Assembly: GCA_031292575.1 (NCBI GenBank)
Contig: JARLGX010000008.1
Coordinates: forward strand, 253,220-317,219
Reading direction: 5' to 3'
Source: Paludibacter sp.
GTDB taxonomy: Bacteria > Bacteroidota > Bacteroidia > Bacteroidales > Paludibacteraceae
DNA: 64,000 nt
The translations under genes were made by a program, and so were the position numbers. The notes under the pieces are model-generated. The model saw only the letters and a program-made list of their open reading frames with translations. It was not told where the DNA came from and made no database searches. Of the stretch, positions 26,705 to 36,551 are shown one piece after another; within the stretch, counting starts at the first letter, position 1, and each line of letters starts with the position of its first letter.

Positions 26705-29700
26705 CTATTTTATAATTACTTTAACGATTTTAATTTCGTCTATTGATTTTACTTTCACCAGAAATACACCGATAGGAAGTGTTGTAGCTACTTGATCTGA
26801 TGATGCTTTTTCATTTTTTATTTGCTGCCCATTAATATCCCAAATAGAAATAAGATCATTTGGATTTAATCCTTTTATAATTAATTGTTTTTCATTCACG
26901 CATACATAAATAGAGCTACGAATAGTATCAACAACACCTGTCGTGATACTTGAGTATGCACCCGATGTTCCAGTTGCTAAACCCAAAAGCAACGTATCAG
27001 CAGAAAAAACAAAATTACTTTTCCCAATAAAAATAGGTGGACTGTATGTTGCAGCCATTTCAGACCATAAACCACTTTTATAAACTCCAATAACTGCTTC
27101 AAAAGTATTAAGGGCTAATGATGGACATAATGTAATAGTAGCTGTTGTAGGTACACTTGACTCAATGTTCCATTCTCTAGGATTAGTCAACGCGGTATTA
27201 TTCGGAATCCCGGACAATAAATTGTGTACATTAACTGAAAATACAGCATCTAATGTTGGATTAATGATCAATGAATCACAACTGGAATTAGAAATTCCTG
27301 TCCAAAACGGAGTGGGAATTCCGGCAGTTACTTTTCTATTCAACTTAGCGTTGTTTCCATTCAGAGAGAACCAAGCCGTGCCGCCATCTCCTAAATTCGA
27401 ATAAGATGTTAAAGCAGTAGTTGAACCATCAACAATTCCTCCGTCTGCAACATTAACATACACATTTTGCCCAGCAATACTTCGCTTAAGATTAACTACA
27501 CTGCCTAATTTCAGCATACCCACCGAGCCGATATTAACAGTCAATACCTGCGAAGATGTAGATGTATTGGATACCAAATCGAACTGTCCGGCACTGACAT
27601 CTAATGTTCCGTTAATATTATAGGTTATATTTCCTCCTGTTCTGGCTACACCAGAATTACCAGTGTTATGAAAACAACCGTTTGATTGAGTTAACGCAAC
27701 TGTTTTCCCAGCGTTAACAGTGAAACTTTTTGAAGCAGTTCCCATATTGCCCATTTGTAAACTAAAGGTAGTAGTACTTGTTGCAGGATCTGTGTTATTG
27801 ATATTCATATCAATATCTGCAACTGTTGATTGTGTATTTGTATTTCCCGAGTTAGTATATAACCGGGCAATATTCACGATACCGGTACCTGTAAAAGTAG
27901 CTGTTCCAGTATGACCTAAAAATATACGTAGCCCTTCTCCAGCAATGCCAATACCTGTTCCACCCAGAACACCAGTGGAATTGATTGTCACGGTTGGATC
28001 GGCCCCCTGAAGAAGCCAGGTTTGGACAGTACCGCCTGCAATAGTAACTCCTCTTAATTGACCAAAAACGTTAACATTGTCATTTGTTGTAAGCTGCCCG
28101 CCTAATGTCCAAACAGCACCCACTTTAAGTAAAGTTGGCCCATTTGCTACAATGACAGAACCGTTTGTGAATGCAGTTGATGCAATTTTAAGAGAATCGG
28201 AAACTGTAAGTGTAAAAGCACCGTTCAGCGCCGTTCCATTTACCAACAAACTATTGCAGGATGCTGATGCAGTTAAGGTTATAATATGCCCGGGCGCAAT
28301 CACTACATCATCCAAACTTGTAGGAACCGAACCTGTATTCCATGTAGAAGGACTACTCCAGTTTCCTGAAGTAATTGAAGTTACTGGCTGATAAAGAAAT
28401 GCACGTTTACTACCCGTTGCAAATTGAGTTGACAAAGCTGACAAACTGCTTCCTGTATTAGAAAAAGCATTTCCACTCAATGTCGCCGTACTCTCTGTCC
28501 AAGCTCCACCTATATATTTTCCTATAACCGGATTGGACGTATTTGCGAACATAGAGGGATAAAACGTAAAATCGGCAGAAGTGCTTGATGCTGGAGTTAT
28601 GGTCCATATTCTTGGATTTGAAAGCTTTATGTTATTTGGCGAATGAGTAAATGTACTATCAATACTGATCGAAAATATTCCGGTTGCTGTTGGTTTAATT
28701 ATCACCGAATCACAACTGGTATTGGAGACCCCTATCCAAAAAGGAGTTGCAACAGCAGCAGTTACTTTCCTTTTTATCACGGCATTTGCACCATTAAGAG
28801 TAAACCAGGCCGTTCCACCAGCTCCTGAATTTGACGATGATGTGGTTGTCAAAGATGTTGACGAACCATCAACAATACCTCCATTCGCCACATTAACAAA
28901 TACATTTTGTCCGTACAAGTTTGGTTTTAAATTTACTACAGCACCTAATTTCAGTACTCCATTCGGGCCAACATTTACAGTCAATATTTGTAAAGGTGAC
29001 AACCCATTTGTTGACAAATTGAACTCTCCAGCACTCACATCTAAAGTCCCATTTATGTTGTAATTCATATTTCCTCCGGTATTTCCGGTAGCTCCGAGTG
29101 AATTAAAATAATGAAAATAGCCAGCAGATTTAGATAGTTTTACAGTTTTTCCTTCGTTTATTGTAAGAGTCTTATTCGAGCTACCATTACTTCCGTTCTG
29201 CAACGAAAACACAGCCACTCCTGTTGCAGTATTGTTAATATTCATATTTATATCCACTATGGTAGTTTGGGGAGTAATATTATTAGCATAAGTATGAAAG
29301 CGTCCAATATTAACTATCCCTGATCCTGTAAAAGTTGCTGTATCTGTATGATTCAAAAAGACACGAAGTGACTCTCCACTTACACCAATACCAGTTGCAC
29401 CAAGGATTCCTGTACTATTGATTTTTACCATTGGATTATCCCCTTGCAGCATCCATGTCTGAACAGTTCCACCTGCAGTTGTAGGTCCCTTTAACTGTCC
29501 ATTAATAATGACATCTGAGTTGGTGGTTAACGTTCCACCCAACGTCCATACTGCTCCCGCATTAATGGTGGTTGGACCATTCACAGTTATAGCTGCTGGA
29601 TTATTAAATGCTAAAGAATTTACAATTAACGTATCGGCAGTCAATGTATAGGATGAACCATCCAGTAAGGAACCATTCACAGTCAATTTACTGCATCCTG

Positions 29701-32026
29701 CCGTTCCTGTAAGAGTTATAGCATGCCCCGAAGCAATTACTACATTATCACTTCTGGCAGGAACCGAACCGGTATTCCATGTTGAACCGCTGCTCCAGTT
29801 ACCACTGGTTACAGATGTTACCGTGACAAGCTGTCCTGTAGCTGAAACAACATTTGAATAAATGTTAGAAATGCCATCATTTGCCTGAATTTGGTAATAA
29901 TAGGTATTCCCAGTCACAATTGAAAAATCAGTAAAAGAAGTTGTCAGAACATTTGATTCCAACAATATAGGATTGGAAAAATCTGATGAAGATGAACGAT
30001 AAATAGAATACGAATTCGGAACCAAATTCTGAGTTGTCCAGGATAAATAAATTGATTTCAGACTATTTACCGATTTAAGCACGATTGATTTGGTTCCGGT
30101 AGTTTCTGGTAGAACTGAAATGGAATTTAACTCCAGAACATTTGAAGTTCCCGACACATACAGTCGCAGGCCTTGCACTCCAGCCGTCAAACTCACTTTA
30201 GTACCCAAGGTATAATCTGACCATACATCCGTTCCGGTAATAGGCAAAGCCGTTTCCGGAATTTTTGTCACATTATCAAAAGCCATTCTTAATTTTCCGC
30301 CAGATGTTGCTGCTGAATAATTCACGCTGATGGTATAAGTCGTTGTCAGAGGGACATTAACAGTATAAGTCAACCATTCTCCGGCAACCATATCACTTAC
30401 TTTGTACCCTCCTAATGTGCAGGGATTTACTGTCACCGCACTATCAGGACGATACGCATTGGCTATTTTTGTACTCGATAATTCATAAAAAGTTCTGCCT
30501 TGTGGTTGATTTGCAAAATAGTCATAATCTTCTGCTTCAATTTTACCAGGCAGTTTATGAATACCAAAAACAGGAAACTTATTAACGAATGTAACCGGAT
30601 CACCGGCACAGCTGTCGACACGATGAAAAGTTAAACCTCCAAATCCAGAATAATCAACTTGAAAACCCTGTTGTTCATAGCCATATTGAGCTAACGAAAT
30701 ACTATCACCTCGCTGAGTCCATTTGGTCATACTATTTGGTAAGTTTAACCTCGATTTATAATGTCCCAATACCATTTCATAAATGGGCGCATTAGCTGCT
30801 GAATTATCTGTTCCTCGACTTAATGTCAACGTATCACCTCCTACCCAGGGATTCATTCTTTTGGAAGTCCACCTTCCGCTGCGATCTCTTTTTCTTATAA
30901 ATTCACCAGAGGATATAGTTGGTTCCCATGTGGTTGGTTGATCTGAAAAAAAATTAGTAAAGGATACATTGTATCGATAATAGAATTCCAAACCAAGTAA
31001 CGGTCTGTAATTCATAAAACTATATAAATCATCACCTTGATTCCACGCCATTTCACACATGGTATTTATAATTGAAACTCCAACGAGTGCATGACCTTGA
31101 TCACGAGAAGATTCCTCTGACTGTCCGTTTTCCCAAATATAATTTTTAATTAACTCATTGTATCCGTAATCAATGCTATCTGTTTTTTGATAAGGTGAAA
31201 CCGGTGTATATTCATCGTAATAACTATTTGATGTAGAAGCTGGGGTGGTGCTAACAATTGGGGGACCGGATGGATAGGGCAAATCATCAGACCGGTGAGA
31301 CATTCCTTTCAAATAACGTAATGCTCTGTCATACATAATTTCATTATCCATGAAAATTCCCATAGCCATAATGCCTCTCATTCCAAATAAACCTTGATTT
31401 CCATGCCGTCCATAATCTCCGTTGTACATATACCAATAAAAGGTTGCATCTCTACTGGCAATTGGTGCTGTGGGTGTTGTTGTTGATGAATAACCTGGGT
31501 AAACAAGCATAGCCTTAAACTTATCAATATCCGCTTGTGCCCATCCTGAATAGGTGCTTTTAATAATTTCAGCGGCTTCCAAAGCTTTCCAAATTACGCG
31601 ACCAGCATCCAAACAATCAGTTCCACCCGTAACGATTCTTTTTATATTAGACCATGCATTAAAAATCTCCACACATTTATCAGCATTTCGCGTATCACCT
31701 GTTATATACCACATCAAGGCGTTATAATATGCTGCTAAACCATCATACTTAATTTTTTCATAATAGGTTGGAATGGTAGTATAGATAGTGGTCGAATCTT
31801 TATTCCACTGAACAGTATAATTATAACTGGAATAACTATTTTTTTGTAAATCCGCAAAAGAAGTCTTCCATGGCTCAATACCAGCCTGCACCATGGATTT
31901 CATCCGATCTAAATCCGAAAGTTTATGCGAAATACCTGGATGAACAAAAGTGCGAGCTGATGTAAATAACGCAAATAAGATTAATAAGATTATTAGCTCG
32001 AATTTACGGTTTATTCTATTTTTCAT
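26705..32026 (-). CDS. Giant T9SS-exported alginate-lyase-fold protein with CBM6, FnIII and tandem repeat modules
   Basis: This 1773-residue protein has several parts. After the signal peptide comes an N-terminal PF05426-type lyase domain (about 28-470) with FVHPGISH, HGNQGLFGMRG and SEESSRDQGHALVG. A CBM6-like module follows (about 490-640, KIEAEDYDYFANQ to VLELNSISV), then a fibronectin type III-like module (~645-730). Two homologous ~450-residue modules each begin with a GNWSS-STWNTGSVP sequence. The C-terminal ~75 residues form a T9SS sorting domain (LISIWDINGQQIKN, VFLVKVK). It should be surface-displayed or released. It is a paralog of the 652-residue lyase at 42329-44287. Substrate: probably an acidic polysaccharide. 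Confidence 0.85.
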   Translation of the reverse strand: MKNRINRKFELIILLILFALFTSARTFVHPGISHKLSDLDRMKSMVQAGIEPWKTSFADLQKNSYSSYNYTVQWNKDSTTIYTTIPTYYEKIKYDGLAAYYNALMWYITGDTRNADKCVEIFNAWSNIKRIVTGGTDCLDAGRVIWKALEAAEIIKSTYSGWAQADIDKFKAMLVYPGYSSTTTPTAPIASRDATFYWYMYNGDYGRHGNQGLFGMRGIMAMGIFMDNEIMYDRALRYLKGMSHRSDDLPYPSGPPIVSTTPASTSNSYYDEYTPVSPYQKTDSIDYGYNELIKNYIWENGQSEESSRDQGHALVGVSIINTMCEMAWNQGDDLYSFMNYRPLLGLEFYYRYNVSFTNFFSDQPTTWEPTISSGEFIRKRDRSGRWTSKRMNPWVGGDTLTLSRGTDNSAANAPIYEMVLGHYKSRLNLPNSMTKWTQRGDSISLAQYGYEQQGFQVDYSGFGGLTFHRVDSCAGDPVTFVNKFPVFGIHKLPGKIEAEDYDYFANQPQGRTFYELSSTKIANAYRPDSAVTVNPCTLGGYKVSDMVAGEWLTYTVNVPLTTTYTISVNYSAATSGGKLRMAFDNVTKIPETALPITGTDVWSDYTLGTKVSLTAGVQGLRLYVSGTSNVLELNSISVLPETTGTKSIVLKSVNSLKSIYLSWTTQNLVPNSYSIYRSSSSDFSNPILLESNVLTTSFTDFSIVTGNTYYYQIQANDGISNIYSNVVSATGQLVTVTSVTSGNWSSGSTWNTGSVPARSDNVVIASGHAITLTGTAGCSKLTVNGSLLDGSSYTLTADTLIVNSLAFNNPAAITVNGPTTINAGAVWTLGGTLTTNSDVIINGQLKGPTTAGGTVQTWMLQGDNPMVKINSTGILGATGIGVSGESLRVFLNHTDTATFTGSGIVNIGRFHTYANNITPQTTIVDINMNINNTATGVAVFSLQNGSNGSSNKTLTINEGKTVKLSKSAGYFHYFNSLGATGNTGGNMNYNINGTLDVSAGEFNLSTNGLSPLQILTVNVGPNGVLKLGAVVNLKPNLYGQNVFVNVANGGIVDGSSTSLTTTSSSNSGAGGTAWFTLNGANAVIKRKVTAAVATPFWIGVSNTSCDSVIIKPTATGIFSISIDSTFTHSPNNIKLSNPRIWTITPASSTSADFTFYPSMFANTSNPVIGKYIGGAWTESTATLSGNAFSNTGSSLSALSTQFATGSKRAFLYQPVTSITSGNWSSPSTWNTGSVPTSLDDVVIAPGHIITLTASASCNSLLVNGTALNGAFTLTVSDSLKIASTAFTNGSVIVANGPTLLKVGAVWTLGGQLTTNDNVNVFGQLRGVTIAGGTVQTWLLQGADPTVTINSTGVLGGTGIGIAGEGLRIFLGHTGTATFTGTGIVNIARLYTNSGNTNTQSTVADIDMNINNTDPATSTTTFSLQMGNMGTASKSFTVNAGKTVALTQSNGCFHNTGNSGVARTGGNITYNINGTLDVSAGQFDLVSNTSTSSQVLTVNIGSVGMLKLGSVVNLKRSIAGQNVYVNVADGGIVDGSTTALTSYSNLGDGGTAWFSLNGNNAKLNRKVTAGIPTPFWTGISNSSCDSLIINPTLDAVFSVNVHNLLSGIPNNTALTNPREWNIESSVPTTATITLCPSLALNTFEAVIGVYKSGLWSEMAATYSPPIFIGKSNFVFSADTLLLGLATGTSGAYSSITTGVVDTIRSSIYVCVNEKQLIIKGLNPNDLISIWDINGQQIKNEKASSDQVATTLPIGVFLVKVKSIDEIKIVKVIIK

Positions 32027-32062
32027 TTTGATTAATTGAAAGGCGCTGACTACTTAACAAAA

Positions 32063-32097
32063 ACAGCCGGGTAAAACTTTATGTCATCCCCGACTGT
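32063..32097 (-). terminator. Intrinsic terminator after the 619-residue T9SS protein gene
   Basis: On the minus strand ACAGTCGGG pairs with CCCGGCTGT (one G-T wobble) across a 17-base loop and is followed by TTTTTG. It lies between the 619-residue protein and the giant lyase, so these are probably separate transcripts. Confidence 0.7.
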
Positions 32098-32141
32098 CAT
32101 TTAAATCTCTGTAATAAACTTGAGTTAAGATAAACCTGTTA

Positions 32142-34001
32142 TTAGTTCACTACTATTTTAGTTCCCGTAGAAACATTAGCGGATTTTACATTTACAATAT
32201 AAATACCTTGTTTCAAAGAAGTCGAATATTTACTACCTACTGCAACTGAACGAACAAGATGTTGTCCATTATCAGAATAAACATCAATAACATCACCCGA
32301 TTTTAAATTATCAACATTTATCTGATTATCAGTTGAATATATGTTTACTTTTGAATTATAAGTGTTTTCAACCCCTGTTGGAGTGTCAGTAGTACCTGTT
32401 ACAAAAGGAGAAAATGTACTAAAAGTCGCAGAATAGGTATTTCCATTTAATGTAGCAGCCCTATTTGTGTAATTGCCACTAACATATTGCCCTACTATTG
32501 GGTATGCTCCTGTAGCTGTTATTGCAGAAGGAGTGAGCGTTATAAACGTTGACGATGGAGTAGTTGAACTTAAGTTCCATTCTTTGGTATTATATTGAAG
32601 TCCTGAACTAGCTGTACCAGATAGAGTTGTTCCTACATTTGCTGAAAATACAGTTGCACTTGCTGGAGTGACTACAACTGGATCAAAACTGGAAATCGAT
32701 GCACCAATCGGGAACGTCGCTACACCTGCAGCAGGAACAGCTTGATTTAATACACCAGTGCCATCCGTGACAATATAACTAGTTGCTGAACCTCCAGATA
32801 TTGAACCCCCAGATACAACAGTAAGATTTTTGGTGCCTAACGAAATAGTACCTGAAGTCAAGGTAAGAGTATTATTTACAATTGTAGCAACCGGTAGTGC
32901 TAAACCACCAGAGTTGTTCATTGTCAGGTTTGAAAAACTATTCATGTAAGATTGATTAAATCCGGTAAAACCAGTAAAGGTTGGAGCAGTGGTTCCTTGA
33001 TATATTATAGTTGAACCAGCTTGAAAATCATATACAATTGATTGTGTAGCAGGTTGCCCAACCGCAGTTAGAATCCGTGTTCCAAGTTTCAATATACCTG
33101 TAGGTCCAACCCTTAATGTGATTTTTTGATTTATACTTTGTGTATTTCCAGTACTCGATGTAGTTGTTAACCATAAACCTCCCAAGGTTCCTGTATTTAA
33201 AGTTCCTTCTATATCATAGAGAATATCTCCTCCAGTAGAAGATTGTACAGCAGTTCCGTTAGTAGAGCCTCCTAAAGTTGCATCTGCATCATTGATAAAG
33301 GTAACCGTTTTTCCGGCATTAATCACCAAAGTTTTTGTGGCTGTCGCGGCAGTACCATTCACTAATGTTAATGTCGGCATATTGTTTGCAGAGTTCATAA
33401 TATTGACATCCATGTCAAAAACAAAAGTTTGAGTTCTTGCATTATTGTTGTAAGGTCTCAGCCCTGTTATATTCACTTTTCCCAATCCTTGAATTGTCGT
33501 GGTACCTCCCGCATCAATACCTGTTCTGAATCCACTACCAGCAACTGTAGAACCATCGACAGATCCTAATTGACCATCTACCTGAATTGTACACGGACCT
33601 GAAGCTAAACTTGAGCCAATTTTAAGGTCTGCAACAGTTCCGCCATTCGCATTAACGGATGTCAAAACTCCCGTATTTTCAATAGTCAAATTTCCGTTAA
33701 CACTTAAAGTATAATTACCTACCGTAAATTTTCCAGCCACATCTAAATTAAGGGCATTACATGCTGCAGAAGAAGTCATAATAATACTGCTTGGTATCCA
33801 TACGTTATTAGATGTTGACGGAGCAGTAGATGCTACGCTTGAATAACCTCCCATACCATCTGCAATAGACCAGTTAGCAGCTGTGTTGTAGTCACCACTG
33901 GTTGTAGCAACAAAATCGCCACTGGCCTGTGCCAGTGTTTTTGTGCTAATTACGAACATGGTCATAAATGCCATAAGTAGAGTAAAATTTTTTGCCTTCA
34001 T
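32142..34001 (-). CDS. T9SS-exported repeat-module protein
   Basis: This 619-residue protein has a signal peptide (ending near QASG, residue 27) and no recognisable catalytic domain. It carries one copy of the repeat module also present twice in the adjacent giant lyase: a GDYNTAANW start, NIMNSANN, KTLVINAGKTVTF, DILYDIEGTLNTG, VGPTGILKLG. The C-terminal ~75 residues are a T9SS sorting domain (DVIDVYSDNGQHLVRS, GIYIVNVKS). It is likely a surface glycan-binding or scaffold partner of the lyase. The upstream 314 bp (34002-34315) hold no gene. Confidence 0.75.
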   Translation of the reverse strand: MKAKNFTLLMAFMTMFVISTKTLAQASGDFVATTSGDYNTAANWSIADGMGGYSSVASTAPSTSNNVWIPSSIIMTSSAACNALNLDVAGKFTVGNYTLSVNGNLTIENTGVLTSVNANGGTVADLKIGSSLASGPCTIQVDGQLGSVDGSTVAGSGFRTGIDAGGTTTIQGLGKVNITGLRPYNNNARTQTFVFDMDVNIMNSANNMPTLTLVNGTAATATKTLVINAGKTVTFINDADATLGGSTNGTAVQSSTGGDILYDIEGTLNTGTLGGLWLTTTSSTGNTQSINQKITLRVGPTGILKLGTRILTAVGQPATQSIVYDFQAGSTIIYQGTTAPTFTGFTGFNQSYMNSFSNLTMNNSGGLALPVATIVNNTLTLTSGTISLGTKNLTVVSGGSISGGSATSYIVTDGTGVLNQAVPAAGVATFPIGASISSFDPVVVTPASATVFSANVGTTLSGTASSGLQYNTKEWNLSSTTPSSTFITLTPSAITATGAYPIVGQYVSGNYTNRAATLNGNTYSATFSTFSPFVTGTTDTPTGVENTYNSKVNIYSTDNQINVDNLKSGDVIDVYSDNGQHLVRSVAVGSKYSTSLKQGIYIVNVKSANVSTGTKIVVN

Positions 34002-34315
34002 AATTGTTTGATTTTTAATAAAGAGTTAAAGAATTATATTTATATTTCAATAAAAGTTTTCTCTTGATTGCTTGGCATTTAATGTAAATACAGGCTGAAA
34101 TCCAAATTTGAGTTATAAATACATACGAATATATAGTCGATATCACTTAATTAATTGTACAATTATTTTAGTTTAAGATAATATTTCCAGTCAACAGAAT
34201 TTGTTTATTTTATATCTGGATTTAGAAGCTAAAAAACTTTAAGTTTATCAACTGTAGAGAAAGATTTAATCCAAGTCACTTCGAAACTAATCTGATCTTT
34301 ATCAATTTGTTCTTG

Positions 34316-34815
34316 TTAGTATTTTATGCCGGAAATCTTAAAACTACATGATTTGAAAACAGGTGGTTCAGATGTTGAAAGTTCGATTTTTGTTTTTTCA
34401 TTATTTCCTCTACGAAATGGCTTTTTTAGTTTTATCAATATAATAAATATCCAATCCATCGCCTGCAGTTATTTTTCTAAAACCACCTAGGTAGACTCCT
34501 AAATTTGAGTCAAATACTAATTTAGTTTCAGTTTTTTTAGCTTGATTACCAAAATTGAATATTTACCTGCTTGTAAGTTAACCAAACCTATTGAGCCAAT
34601 ATCGCCATAGTAGGTAGTACCATCGGCTTTCAAAACAGGAGTGACAACCAATTTATCTCCTTTTACTTCACTGTTGAACTTTTTGTGTTCGTTTTCCAAT
34701 TCAGAGTATTCGTAGATTCAAATATATTGTTAATTATTACATCCTAAGCCAAAATTTCCCTAACTACAAATAAGATGGATAAAAATACTAAGAAAATTCT
34801 CTTTTAATTTCTCAT
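34316..34815 (-). pseudogene. Decayed secreted-protein gene with in-frame stops and frameshifts
   Basis: From an ATG at 34815 the minus strand reads MRN-stop-KRIFLVFLSILFVV, then REILA-stop-DVIINNIFES. This is a signal peptide broken by two stops. A second frame continues with NEHKKFNSEVKGDKLVV and ADGTTYYGDIGSIGLVNLQAGKY. A third frame gives FNFGNQAKKTETKLVFDSNL and GGFRKITAGDGLDIYYIDKTKKAIS, then a stop. A further shift gives EKTKIELSTSEPPVF and the final GIKY stop at 34316. Together these look like one secreted protein of about 160 residues that has lost its frame. I do not recognise the family. Confidence 0.65.
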
Positions 34816-34891
34816 TTTCAATATTATTTTTAATTATAAGTCTTTCAATATTAAATATTTAATTAAAATATTGATTTTAGAAACTAACGAT

Positions 34892-35479
34892 TTAATTTTT
34901 ATAAAAAGTCCGCTGATATTTTACTTGTCCTCTTACTTCACCAACTCCATTAGCGGTAGTACTTCCGTGATTTGTTGTATTTATAACAAAATACCATTTT
35001 GTGTTTACACCCACAGAATCCCTTCTTGAATGATTCCAGGTTGTATCCATTAAAGCGGATACTTCATTGTCTGTAAGTTGAGTTGCTTCCATACGATAAA
35101 AACTTCCAGATCCTGATGTACCTGATAAAGAATTGGTCATTTGCCAAGAAGGTTTTTCAGTAAGGAAAACAGCGGAATCGGCAGGAGCATAAATAAAAGC
35201 TGCTTTTGCATCGCTTGTCAAGCCCTTCCATGAAATATTTACTGTAAAAACCTTTGAATTATTATCAAGATAGGCTATAAAAGTTGCTCTGGATGTTGAC
35301 AGGACATTGGCTGTTGTATCAAAACCAGCTTGCGTTGCGTCTGCATATCCTTTAAAAATTGAGATGCCATGATCTTTATATGGAGTTTCACTATCAGCAT
35401 TTTTACAACTAACTATTAAGGATATTGTGAAATACGCAAGCGCTGACAAAATCAAATAAGAAAATTTATTTTTTTTCAT
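34892..35479 (-). CDS. CHRD-domain surface lipoprotein
   Basis: This 195-residue protein has a lipoprotein signal (SLIVSCKN, lipid-bearing Cys near residue 25). A CHRD-like domain follows, with ANVLSTSRATFIAYL, FTVNISWKGLTSDAKAAFIYAPAD and the diagnostic closing sequence NGVGEVRGQVKYQ. CHRD domains are immunoglobulin-like beta folds whose role in PULs is unknown; carbohydrate or metal binding is possible. It lies 94 bp after the DUF5017 gene and probably belongs to the SusC/SusD pair 2 operon as an outer-surface accessory. Confidence 0.78.
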   Translation of the reverse strand: MKKNKFSYLILSALAYFTISLIVSCKNADSETPYKDHGISIFKGYADATQAGFDTTANVLSTSRATFIAYLDNNSKVFTVNISWKGLTSDAKAAFIYAPADSAVFLTEKPSWQMTNSLSGTSGSGSFYRMEATQLTDNEVSALMDTTWNHSRRDSVGVNTKWYFVINTTNHGSTTANGVGEVRGQVKYQRTFYKN

Positions 35480-35573
35480 AACTATATTTTTTCTCTGTAT
35501 TTATATATTTTAAAAATATATTTGTTAAAGTAAATTGAATGTCCAATTCAATTTATTGAAAGCTATAAGTTCA

Positions 35574-36551
35574 TTATGGTATTACCTTTATTATTTTCTT
35601 CCGGGCAACTTGTTTAGAAGTAGTATATGCTTGATTTTTTGCTAAGAATGTTGATACAAAAATACCTGTTTTCGTATATTGATAACTGTAAGTTGTTACT
35701 ATACCGGTATTATTTGGAGTTTTAACAATTAAACCTCCATCTGGCCATACACATCCCAAATCGAATGCTCTGGAAACTATCCAATCATCTTCTCCAGGCG
35801 TATTTAGACCAACAGCATTAAGTAAAAAGGTCATCTGAGCATTTTCAAAATACCAATAATTGGACGGGCTACTTAAACTTTTAGTTGTAAAGCCAGCGCT
35901 TCGCATATCATTTGCATTTACATAAGTTGTATCAGCAAAACAATTTTTCAAACTAAAAGCACTGATAATCCATTTTTGAGGTTTATCTGTCGTTTTAATT
36001 GTGTCCGATTTAAAACGAAAAGCAACATAAACAGGTTTCGATTTGTCAATACCAGTTACACTATCTAAGCGTAAATTTCCAGAAGCTTGAGCCGCAGTAG
36101 TTGTTGAAAACTTAAATTTGGATGTTATATCTACACTCTTTGTATTATCAATAAAATTATTTACATCTGTAAAATTGCCTGAATAATTATTTGAGGCATA
36201 GACTGTAAGTTTACCTAATGTACCAGATGATAATTTAGTAGAGAATGCAACTATTGATGAATCAGCATCTCGATGTGCTAACCCTACATAATTATAGTTA
36301 AAATGCTTTTCCCCAGAATAGAAAGTAATAAAATCCGGATTTCCAGTAATATTATAGACTAATACATCTCCTTTTTTTATAACTAATGTATCACCTTTTA
36401 ATGTATCTCCAATTGTTGTCGGTAGAACCGGTGATATATTGAAATCATTCGGCATATCAACTGCAATATCGTTGCATGAAAATAGTGCAATTGCAGCCAA
36501 CAATATTAAAATCATTTTTTTCATAATTGTATATTTTTCTGAATTTAACAT
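35574..36551 (-). CDS. DUF5017 surface lipoprotein, putative glycan-binding protein
   Basis: This is a roughly 316-residue lipoprotein. The better start is the internal MKKMILILLAAIALFSCND at 36524, which gives a clean lipobox (LFSC). The motif NITGNPDFITFYSGEKHF and the late WFYFENAQ-like and DLGCVWPDGG segments match DUF5017-type proteins. These replace SusE/SusF as surface glycan-binding proteins in many PULs. It directly follows SusD of pair 2 (end and start touch), so translation is coupled. Binding specificity is unknown. Confidence 0.78.
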   Translation of the reverse strand: MLNSEKYTIMKKMILILLAAIALFSCNDIAVDMPNDFNISPVLPTTIGDTLKGDTLVIKKGDVLVYNITGNPDFITFYSGEKHFNYNYVGLAHRDADSSIVAFSTKLSSGTLGKLTVYASNNYSGNFTDVNNFIDNTKSVDITSKFKFSTTTAAQASGNLRLDSVTGIDKSKPVYVAFRFKSDTIKTTDKPQKWIISAFSLKNCFADTTYVNANDMRSAGFTTKSLSSPSNYWYFENAQMTFLLNAVGLNTPGEDDWIVSRAFDLGCVWPDGGLIVKTPNNTGIVTTYSYQYTKTGIFVSTFLAKNQAYTTSKQVARKKIIKVIP

